Of a stretch of DNA of 64,000 bases, positions 33,893 through 42,457 are shown piece by piece. The DNA lies in NCBI GenBank assembly GCA_018434945.1, contig JAHDOI010000055.1, positions 51,210 to 115,209 of the forward strand, given 5' to 3'. This DNA is from Selenomonadales bacterium. GTDB lineage: Bacteria > Bacillota > Negativicutes > Sporomusales > UBA7701. How positions within the stretch are numbered: position 1 is the stretch's first letter; each line of letters opens with the position of its first letter. The notes under the pieces were generated by a model that worked only from the letters and a program-made list of their open reading frames with translations, searched no databases and was not told the origin of the DNA. The position numbers and the translations under genes were made by a program.

Positions 33893-34324
33893 TTATCCTT
33901 CCCGTCGAACGCTGCGCGAACGGCATTGCGGACAGCCCATATCCCTGCCGCGTTGGCCGGTGCCGTAGGGCGTGGACCAACGATGTCCGCAGACGCCGCA
34001 GGCGAAAAGTCTGCGTCGTTCGTCTTCGTGGTCGGCGACCCGGAAGACGCCGCCTTCGATCCTCAGCGCGCTCCCCTGCCACAAGGCGGTGGCCACTTTG
34101 TGCCGCGCCGAATTGACGATGCGGAAAAACGTCGTCCTGGAGACGGCCATCTTGTCAGCCGCCTCGCCCATATCGAGCTGCTCGGCGTCGACCAGTCTGA
34201 TGGCTTCCATCTCCGCGAAGGAAACCTCAACCTCTTCGATTTCTCCCAGTGATACACCGGCGGGCTTATAGCCGACTGCCGGCGGCAACTGCCGGATTAT
34301 GCACTCTTTATGCGGCCGTCCCAT
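33893..34324 (-). CDS. DUF134 (UPF0251) HTH regulator with C-terminal zinc ribbon
   Basis: 143 residues from ATG 34324 (AAGGTGG upstream). It begins with MGRPHKECIIRQLPPAVGYKPAG, followed by EEVEVSFAEMEAIRLVDAEQLDMGEAADKMAVSRTTFFRIV, a sigma-70-region-4-like HTH at about 33-75. The last 40 residues hold CGVCGHRW....CPQC, a zinc ribbon. DUF134 proteins commonly neighbour NifX/DUF5320/MinD genes. A canonical promoter with a palindrome over the start site precedes it, so autoregulation is likely. Confidence 0.88.
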   Translation of the reverse strand: MGRPHKECIIRQLPPAVGYKPAGVSLGEIEEVEVSFAEMEAIRLVDAEQLDMGEAADKMAVSRTTFFRIVNSARHKVATALWQGSALRIEGGVFRVADHEDERRRLFACGVCGHRWSTPYGTGQRGRDMGCPQCRSRSVRREG

Positions 34325-34335
34325 ATACCACCTTT

Positions 34336-34351
34336 ATGAAATATATTTCAT
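34336..34351. promoter_or_regulatory. Perfect 16-bp palindromic operator before the DUF134 gene
   Basis: ATGAAATATATTTCAT sits directly downstream of the -10 box (at about the transcription start) of the DUF134 promoter. A 14/16 copy precedes the DUF5320 gene, and I found no third copy. Confidence 0.65.
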
Positions 34352-34355
34352 TACC

Positions 34356-34384
34356 AGAATAGCACGCGTGGGTCGGTTTGTCAA
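34356..34384 (-). promoter_or_regulatory. Promoter of the DUF134 gene
   Basis: On the minus strand, TTGACA (34379-34384) and TATTCT (34356-34361) are 17 bases apart. The palindrome at 34336-34351 follows the -10 box after four bases. Confidence 0.75.
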
Positions 34385-34388
34385 GGCA

Positions 34389-34425
34389 GAAAAGAAGGCT
34401 TCGCGTTGCCGCGAAGCCTTCTTTT
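34389..34425 (-). terminator. Terminator of perR-katG
   Basis: A 14-base stem AAGAAGGCTTCGCG / CGCGAAGCCTTCTT with T-rich flanks, 65 bases after the katG stop. A very similar hairpin occurs at 37329-37359. Confidence 0.8.
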
Positions 34426-34488
34426 TGTTCCCCGGTAGGACAGTTACTGTTAAAGATGGTCGCCGCGTCGCCTCTCAAGCCGAAGCGG

Positions 34489-36708
<2,220 letters not shown>

Positions 36709-36733
36709 TTAATTATACTGTGGCTTTGCGGGC

Positions 36734-37171
36734 TTAGTTTTTGCCAGCCCTTTCCTTCTGTTTGCCGGTGCATTGCGGACACAGGCCACGGACGAGTACG
36801 TCCTTTTCGGTGATCGTACAGCCGTCCAAGCCTTCCACAGCTATTGCGTCGCTATCAACGGGAAAATCGCAGATGACCCCGCAGCTGTCACACTTGAAAT
36901 GACCGTGTTTCGTCATTATGGCGTCGTACCTCAACTCCTTGTCCCCGATATTTACAACCCTGATCAGTTTGGCTTGCGCCAGGAGCTTCAGGGTATTGTA
37001 AACAGTCATCTTCGACAGCGACGGGATTTCCCGCACCAGGCTGCTGTAAATCTCGTCCGCGGTCGGGTGGGCCCTTCCGGTCATCAGGTATGCCAACACT
37101 TTTATCCGGGGATAAGTCGGGCGGATATTGCATCGTTGGAGGAGGGCGGCTTGCTCGCGCGATGGGTCCAT
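36734..37171 (-). CDS. perR: Fur-family peroxide regulator, PerR type
   Basis: 145 residues. A winged helix (about 15-85) with RPTYPRIKVLAYLMTGRAHPTADEIY is followed by the dimer domain. The regulatory-metal residues of PerR are at the expected places: RYD, then KHGHFKC (His-x-His). Two CxxC pairs (CDSCG, CPQC) form the structural zinc site. Two PerR-box-like sites lie in its own leader (37209-37240), and katG follows directly. Peroxide sensing by metal-catalysed His oxidation is inferred from the family. Confidence 0.9.
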   Translation of the reverse strand: MDPSREQAALLQRCNIRPTYPRIKVLAYLMTGRAHPTADEIYSSLVREIPSLSKMTVYNTLKLLAQAKLIRVVNIGDKELRYDAIMTKHGHFKCDSCGVICDFPVDSDAIAVEGLDGCTITEKDVLVRGLCPQCTGKQKERAGKN

Positions 37172-37208
37172 AGAACACCTCTGACGATACCGTGTGAAAA
37201 TTCTTAAT

Positions 37209-37223
37209 TTGTAATCATTATAA
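37209..37223. promoter_or_regulatory. PerR box
   Basis: TTGTAATCATTATAA matches the PerR consensus TTATAATNATTATAA at 13 of the 14 defined positions. It lies 38 bases upstream of the perR start. Confidence 0.8.
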
Positions 37224-37225
37224 AT

Positions 37226-37240
37226 TAATTATAATTATAA
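37226..37240. promoter_or_regulatory. Second PerR-box-like site
   Basis: TAATTATAATTATAA matches 12 of 14 defined positions and lies two bases from the first box. Tandem sites suggest cooperative autoregulation of perR-katG. Confidence 0.6.
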
Positions 37241-37328
37241 GTTTCCGTTTCTGTCAATACAAAAAAGCAAAAGGCTGTGCTTTGTCCCCCGGCGACCTCC
37301 GTCAGCCGAATGTCGGGCAATACGAAAA

Positions 37329-37359
37329 CAAAGGCTTCGCGTTTCCGCGAAGCCTTTGT
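37329..37359. terminator. Hairpin, near copy of the katG terminator
   Basis: ACAAAGGCTTCGCG / CGCGAAGCCTTTGT with a TTTC loop. It lies seven bases from the 3' end of the tRNA-Ala fragment, in the position of a normal tRNA terminator on the minus strand. Confidence 0.7.
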
Positions 37360-37365
37360 CGTGAT

Positions 37366-37415
37366 TGGTGGAGGTAAGCGGGATCGAACCGCTGACCTCT
37401 TGAATGCCATTCAAG
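37366..37415 (-). pseudogene. 3' half of tRNA-Ala(GGC), 5' half missing
   Basis: Read on the minus strand, the fragment starts with the anticodon stem-loop (CTTGAATGGCATTCAAG, anticodon GGC), continues with a variable loop and T-arm (GCGGTTCGATCCCGC), and ends with the acceptor strand and an encoded CCA. The D-arm and 5' acceptor strand, expected next to 37415, are absent and replaced by unrelated sequence. Partial tRNA 3' ends of this kind are the usual attachment-site duplicates left by integrases. Confidence 0.85.
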
Positions 37416-37651
37416 CGAATGATGTCCAGTACACATTTCCTCTGTCCATAATCCTTATAAATAAAAGGTTTGTTGTCTTTCCACGTCCGCCGTTTCCAGA
37501 TAAAAACAGATATGTCCGTTAGACATTCGTTAGACACTAACTCGCTAATACGGTCTATTACCCCAGTTTTTCCTCGTTGCGAACTTACATCTTATTATCC
37601 GACTAGACTCTATCAGAATTATCACGAACAGAAAATATACTTTAAGGCAAC

Positions 37652-37674
37652 ATTGGGGTAATATTCCCCCCAAT
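37652..37674 (-). terminator. Weak hairpin after the ABC-2 permease
   Basis: ATTGGGG / CCCCAAT stem 30 bases after the last stop of the long minus-strand operon. It lacks a good T-run, so termination is only possible. Confidence 0.35.
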
Positions 37675-37704
37675 CATCCCACCTGTTGGAAACTTCGACC
37701 CGCC

Positions 37705-38448
37705 TTACTCCCTTACCCTGCTCATCGACCAGACCCCCACGCCAACCAACGCCGCAGCGTACATCGCCAGTACGCCCATCGACAGCCACGGCACGCCGCC
37801 GCCGCTGCCGATTAATCGCAAGGCATAGGTGGCATGGGTAAGCGGCAGAATTTCGATTATCACCTTCACCATCGCCGGCATACTTTCCAGGGAAAAGAAG
37901 GTGGCGCACAGGAACGACATCGGCAGGAGAACGTAGGTCGAAAAATTAGCCATGTCTTCGTGGCTGTCGATGAGCATGGCTACCACGAATCCCATGGCGG
38001 CGAAGAGAAAACAGGTCAGGGCCAGCGTCAGGATATACCACAGATTTATCGTGTAGTTGGCGCCGAACAGGTACGCCAGCACAAAAATCACCGCGCTGGA
38101 TATAAGTCCTCTCAGGGCGCCGGCCAATATTTTCCCGGCCACGAACGATACTGCGCCGATGGGCGCAATGAGGTATTCCTCCAGCGTCTTGTGGTATAGC
38201 CTGCTCATGTTGAGCGGCGAGCCGACGGCGCTGAAGCTGATATTCATGGCATTGAGGGCCATGATGCCGGGGACGATGAAATCAAGGTAACTGCCGCCGT
38301 CCATCCGCATGCCGCGGCCGAGCCCCCACCCGAAAGCCACCAGATACAGGATCGGGCTGATCATTCGGGACAGCACGAACTTGGTCATTCGGCGGTCGAG
38401 GACTGTCCAGTCCCGCCAGAATACTGTGCCGACATCGTGCAGATTCAT
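37705..38448 (-). CDS. ABC-2 type transporter permease
   Basis: 247 residues with six membrane helices (for example FVLSRMISPILYLVAFGWGLG and STYVLLPMSFLCATFFSLESMP), typical of DrrB/NodJ-type ABC-2 permeases. Its ATG overlaps the stop of the ATPase gene by one base. Together they form an exporter at the end of the chelatase cassette. The substrate is unknown; a by-product or a metal or tetrapyrrole compound of the upstream pathway is a context-based guess. Confidence 0.88.
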   Translation of the reverse strand: MNLHDVGTVFWRDWTVLDRRMTKFVLSRMISPILYLVAFGWGLGRGMRMDGGSYLDFIVPGIMALNAMNISFSAVGSPLNMSRLYHKTLEEYLIAPIGAVSFVAGKILAGALRGLISSAVIFVLAYLFGANYTINLWYILTLALTCFLFAAMGFVVAMLIDSHEDMANFSTYVLLPMSFLCATFFSLESMPAMVKVIIEILPLTHATYALRLIGSGGGVPWLSMGVLAMYAAALVGVGVWSMSRVRE

Positions 38449-39287
38449 CAGTCGCCCACCTTCCTGCCGGTAAGTTCGATGAAGACATCTTCCAGGTTGG
38501 ATTTGCGCAGTATGGCGTTGACGGCCAGTTGGCCGGCAAAGTCAGCCGCTTCCGGTCTGGCGGTAAAAAACCGGTACTGGGTGCTGCCGTTCTCGCTCCA
38601 TTCCACCACATGGCTGCCGAGCCCTTCGCACAGGGCGGCCGGGCTGTCGAGGGCGATAAGCCTGCCTTTGTCCATAATGGCTACCCGGCCGCAAAGGCTT
38701 TCCGCTTCTTCTATATAGTGAGTCGTCAGCAAAACCGTGAGGCCTTCGCCGTTGAGTTGTCTGATGAGATCCCACAGTCTTCTGCGCACCTGGGGATCGA
38801 GCCCGACGGTCGGCTCGTCGAGAAACAGTACCTGGGGGCGGTGCAGCAAAGCCCTGGCAATCATCAGCCGGCGCTTCATGCCGCCGGAGAAAGTGTGAAC
38901 CATATCGTTGCGGCGGTCGCTAAGTTCCACATACTCCAAAAGCTCGTCGATCCGGCGGGCCCGCTCGGCTGCCGGCATGTGGTGCAGCCTCCCGTGGAGG
39001 TCGAGGTTCTCTCTGGCCGTCAAATCGATATCAAGGTTCAAATGCTGCGGGACCACGCCTATGAGAGCTTTTACCGCCAGCTCGTCGTCAGGCAAAGGGC
39101 GGCCGTCGATGGTCACCCTGCCGGCGGTTGCCCTGGTCAGCATGGTAAGAATGCGGATGGTGGTCGTCTTGCCGGCGCCGTTGGGACCGAGAAGGCCGAA
39201 AGTCTCGCCCTTGTCGATATGCAAATCCAGATTATCGACAACCACCCGCTCGCCGAACTTCTTTACCAGTCCATCAATACGAATCAT
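38448..39287 (-). CDS. ABC-2 type transporter ATPase
   Basis: 279 residues from ATG 39287; the frame is open further upstream without coding character. Walker A GPNGAGKTTTI (about 38-48), signature SGGMKRRLMIARAL (about 140) and Walker B VLFLDEPTVGLD are intact. It is a DrrA/CcmA-type ATPase with its own permease directly downstream. It follows the ChlI-like gene by 19 bases, so it belongs to the same transcript. Confidence 0.92.
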   Translation of the reverse strand: MIRIDGLVKKFGERVVVDNLDLHIDKGETFGLLGPNGAGKTTTIRILTMLTRATAGRVTIDGRPLPDDELAVKALIGVVPQHLNLDIDLTARENLDLHGRLHHMPAAERARRIDELLEYVELSDRRNDMVHTFSGGMKRRLMIARALLHRPQVLFLDEPTVGLDPQVRRRLWDLIRQLNGEGLTVLLTTHYIEEAESLCGRVAIMDKGRLIALDSPAALCEGLGSHVVEWSENGSTQYRFFTARPEAADFAGQLAVNAILRKSNLEDVFIELTGRKVGD

Positions 39288-39306
39288 GCAAAATATCCCC
39301 GTCTGC

Positions 39307-40389
39307 TCATTTTTTCCCTGCAAAACCGTGCCCGTGGCTATGCGGGTGCTGGTGGGCGTGTCCGTGCATGGCCTGATGGAGCTTCTGCTGGTCGGCGCCC
39401 ACCTCCTGGAAAGGCTTACGGCGCATCCGGTGCGCCAGGGCCAGCTCCAGTATCTCCTGCACATGGGCAGGCTCGACTTGGCTGCTGCCATTCCAGGCCG
39501 CCAGAGCCTTGGCAGTCTTGAGCATCACGAGGTCGGCCCGGTGCCCGTCCACCCCCATCTGGATGGCGATATCGGCGATACGGTACAAGATATCGTCTTC
39601 CGTTTTAACGTCGGGCAATAGTCGTTGGGCGGCCGTTATTTTTTTCCGCAGTTCGGCCTGTCCGGTTTCCCAGGCCGCGATAAAGGCATCGGGGTCTTCT
39701 TCGAAGGCGCCCCGGCGCTTAATGACCTCGACCCGCTGGGCAGGGTCGCCGATGCCGCCGATGGTCACGCACAAGCCGAACCTGTCCAGCAGCTGCGGCC
39801 TGAGCTCCCCTTCCTCGGGATTCATCGTACCGACCAGGATGAACTGGGCCGGATGAGAAAACGACACCCCCTCCCTTTCCACCGTGTTCACCCCCATGGC
39901 GGCGGCGTCGAGGAGTACGTCGACGATATGGTCGTCCAATAGATTCACTTCATCCACGTAGAGAATGCCCCGGTTGGCTTCGGCCAACACGCCGGGCTCG
40001 AATTTCTTCTCGCCGTGCTTGATGGCGTGTTCGATGTCAAGGGTGCCGACAACCCGGTCCTCGGTGGCCGATATCGGCAGATTGACCACCCGCATGGGCC
40101 TTTTGCTCCTCGCCAGCTTCTCCCCGGCTTCGTGCCGACTGTGGCAGGCCGGGCAATGGGCCTGGGGATTGTCCGGGTCGCAGCTGTAGGGGCAGTCTGC
40201 CACAACCTCGATTTCCGGCAACAGTTCGGCCAGCGCCCTAACCGCCGTCGATTTGGCCGTTCCCTTTTCCCCGCGGATGAGTATGCCGGACAGCCGCGGG
40301 TTGATGACATTCAGAATTAGACCCAGTTTCATGCTATCTTGGCCGACTATCGCCGCGAACGGGTAGCTTTTCGGTTTGTGATTATGCAT
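39307..40389 (-). CDS. ChlI/BchI-type chelatase AAA+ ATPase with His-rich tail
   Basis: 360 residues from ATG 40389 with GGAGGA nine bases upstream. Walker A GEKGTAKSTAV (about 38-48), Walker B ILYVDEVNLLDD and sensor GTMNPEEGELRPQLLDR are those of magnesium-chelatase subunit I. A four-cysteine insert (DCPYSC....CPAC, about 65-85) may bind zinc. The C-terminus is rich in histidine (HGHAHQHPHSHGHG), an unusual extension that could carry a divalent metal to the chelatase. It partners with the ChlI/D fusion and CobN-like protein upstream. Confidence 0.9.
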   Translation of the reverse strand: MHNHKPKSYPFAAIVGQDSMKLGLILNVINPRLSGILIRGEKGTAKSTAVRALAELLPEIEVVADCPYSCDPDNPQAHCPACHSRHEAGEKLARSKRPMRVVNLPISATEDRVVGTLDIEHAIKHGEKKFEPGVLAEANRGILYVDEVNLLDDHIVDVLLDAAAMGVNTVEREGVSFSHPAQFILVGTMNPEEGELRPQLLDRFGLCVTIGGIGDPAQRVEVIKRRGAFEEDPDAFIAAWETGQAELRKKITAAQRLLPDVKTEDDILYRIADIAIQMGVDGHRADLVMLKTAKALAAWNGSSQVEPAHVQEILELALAHRMRRKPFQEVGADQQKLHQAMHGHAHQHPHSHGHGFAGKK

Positions 40390-40418
40390 CAGGACTTCCT
40401 CCATACGTGTTTCAGTTG

Positions 40419-42398
40419 TCAGTCAATGGCATTGCGGACAATGTCGGCTAGGCCGTCCACCTTCAGCTGGTCGATGGAATAGCATTCGCTGCCTAGCGCC
40501 TCCGCCAATTTATTGGCCAGCCCAAAAGACAGCAGGCCCTTCTTTTCGGTGTCGATGATCAGGTACTTGGCGTCCACTTCTTCCCGGAGGGCGGTAGCCG
40601 CCCGGTGAGCTTCGGCCAGCGGACTGCCGCCGTCGGCGGCCGCATTGGCCCTGCCGTCCGACAGAATGACGACTATCGGCCGCATATGGGGACTTCGTTT
40701 CAGGTGCTGTTTAACAACCTCGTAAGCCTTGGACAGACCAGCCGCCAAGGGCGTCTTACCACCCACCGGCAACTCGCTCAGGCACTTCTGGGCCATCTCC
40801 ACGCTGTTGGTCGGCGGCAGGAGCACCTCGGCCCGGTCGCCCTTGAAAGCAATCATCCCGACCCTGTCGCGCTTCTGATAGGCGTCCAGCAAAAGCGACA
40901 GAATCGCGCCCTTGGTCTCGATCATCCGCTGCCTTGCGCCCATGGAGCCGCTGGCGTCCACGACGAACAACATGAAGTTGCCGATGCGTTTTTCCCGCAC
41001 TTTTTCCCGAATATCGCCGCTTTCGATGACCAGCGCGGTTCCCCGCTGTTGACGCCGCCGCTGGAACGGAGCGGCCGCCCGGATGGTGGCGTCGATGGCC
41101 AGATCGTTACGCTCCCGGTGATTTGTGCTTTTTACGTAGCGCCCGACGCTGGTGTCGGTCTTGGTGCGCGACCGGCGTCCCGACCCGCGACGCACCAGAC
41201 GGTCTTTGACATGGGTAATCCTCTTTATGGCGAAAGGCTTACCGACGGCGTATACCACCTCGGCCGCCGGGCCGGCGGCGCCGTCGTCTTTCCGGTCGCC
41301 GTCCTGCCGCTCGCGCTGCTGTTCCGGCGGCGGATTTTGCGACCGGTTGTCCGGCGGCGGTTCGTGATCGTCCTGCGGTTCAGGTTCCTCGCGGGTCTGC
41401 GGCGTTTCCGACTCCTGCGGCGGTTCGCGGCGACGGTGGGCCAGCACCAGCGGGGCGATATCATCCACGTCCTGACGGGAAACTTCGCTGTTCCCCCGCC
41501 AGGCAGCCAGGGTAATAGCCGCCTTTGCCAGCACGATGTCGGCCCGGTGCCCGGCCGCGAACGCCGCCGCGCAAACCTCGCTGATATATTCATAAACATC
41601 GTCCGCTATCCGTACGACTGGCAAAAGCTCTCTGGCCGCGGCGATCTCCCGCTGCAAGCGCGCAAGCTCCGGTTGCCACCTGACCGCGAAGCCCCCCGGA
41701 TCGGAATCGAAAGCCTCCCGCCGCTTTATTACCTCCACCCGCGCCTGCCGGTCCGTCAACCCCGTCACCTCGACGCACAGCGCGAAGCGGTCGAGCAGTT
41801 GCGGCCGCAGATCGCCCTCCTCGGGGTTCATCGTGCCGACGAGGATGAACTCCGCCGGGTGAGTCACGCTGACCCCCTCCCGCTCGACTACGTTCACGCC
41901 GCAGCCGGCGGCGTCGAGGAGCACGTCGACGATATGGTCGTCAAGCAGGTTGATCTCGTCGATGTAGATGATGCCCCGGTTCGCTTCGGCCATCAAGCCG
42001 GGCAGGAATGCCTTGCGGCCGGTCTTCACCGCCTGTTCGAAATCCATGCTGCCTGCTACCCGGTCTTCGGTGGCCGATACCGGCAACTCCACCAGCGGCA
42101 CCGGTATCGCCGTCACCGGCTTCCGTCCCGTCGGCCGGCCGCGGCAATCTCCGCAGGCTTTGCGCAGGTCGTCCGGGTCGCAGTGATACGGACAATCGCT
42201 AATCGCTTCTATCGTCGGCAGCAATTCGGCCAAGCCCCGCACGGCGGTCGATTTGGCCGTCCCCTTCTCGCCACGGACGAGCAAGCCTCCCAGCCGCGGG
42301 TTGACGGCGTGGAGCAGCAGCGCGAGCTGCAAATCTTCCTGGCCGATCAGCGCCGCGAAGGGATACACCGTCCGCCGTTGTTTTCCCGACCCTGTCAT
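40419..42398 (-). CDS. ChlI-ChlD fusion-type chelatase subunit (AAA+ plus VWA)
   Basis: 659 residues. An N-terminal AAA+ domain (about 1-330) has Walker A GEKGTAKSTAV, IIYIDEINLLDD and a four-cysteine insert (CPYHC....CGDC). An acidic, Pro-rich linker (about 330-385) leads to a VWA domain (about 460-655) with the MIDAS motif VVDASGSMG. This is the D-type subunit that couples the ATPase ring to the large chelatase subunit. GAGGAG lies before the ATG. Together with the CobN-like protein and the ChlI protein it forms a complete three-part chelatase. Confidence 0.92.
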   Translation of the reverse strand: MTGSGKQRRTVYPFAALIGQEDLQLALLLHAVNPRLGGLLVRGEKGTAKSTAVRGLAELLPTIEAISDCPYHCDPDDLRKACGDCRGRPTGRKPVTAIPVPLVELPVSATEDRVAGSMDFEQAVKTGRKAFLPGLMAEANRGIIYIDEINLLDDHIVDVLLDAAGCGVNVVEREGVSVTHPAEFILVGTMNPEEGDLRPQLLDRFALCVEVTGLTDRQARVEVIKRREAFDSDPGGFAVRWQPELARLQREIAAARELLPVVRIADDVYEYISEVCAAAFAAGHRADIVLAKAAITLAAWRGNSEVSRQDVDDIAPLVLAHRRREPPQESETPQTREEPEPQDDHEPPPDNRSQNPPPEQQRERQDGDRKDDGAAGPAAEVVYAVGKPFAIKRITHVKDRLVRRGSGRRSRTKTDTSVGRYVKSTNHRERNDLAIDATIRAAAPFQRRRQQRGTALVIESGDIREKVREKRIGNFMLFVVDASGSMGARQRMIETKGAILSLLLDAYQKRDRVGMIAFKGDRAEVLLPPTNSVEMAQKCLSELPVGGKTPLAAGLSKAYEVVKQHLKRSPHMRPIVVILSDGRANAAADGGSPLAEAHRAATALREEVDAKYLIIDTEKKGLLSFGLANKLAEALGSECYSIDQLKVDGLADIVRNAID

Positions 42399-42457
42399 TT
42401 TATCTCCTCGGCTTCCCTGCCGCCTGTTTCGGGCTGGCGGTCATATAATCCATTCGC

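Larger units (their letters stand above)
37241..37704. other. Gene-free stretch with tRNA fragment
   Basis: No protein gene is supported here. The stretch holds a hairpin (37329-37359), the 3' half of a tRNA-Ala (37366-37415), then about 230 AT-richer bases in which the pattern CGTTAGACATTCGTTAGACAC recalls sequence near integrase attachment sites, and a hairpin before the ABC-2 permease stop. The base composition is unlike the GC-rich neighbours. Confidence 0.6.

Noticed and set aside
37366..37415. Functional tRNA-Ala gene
   Set aside because: The D-arm and 5' acceptor strand are missing; only the 3' half can be read.
37235..37537. Short minus-strand frame across the tRNA fragment
   Set aside because: It merely reads through the tRNA remnant and the hairpin; no start signal or domain.
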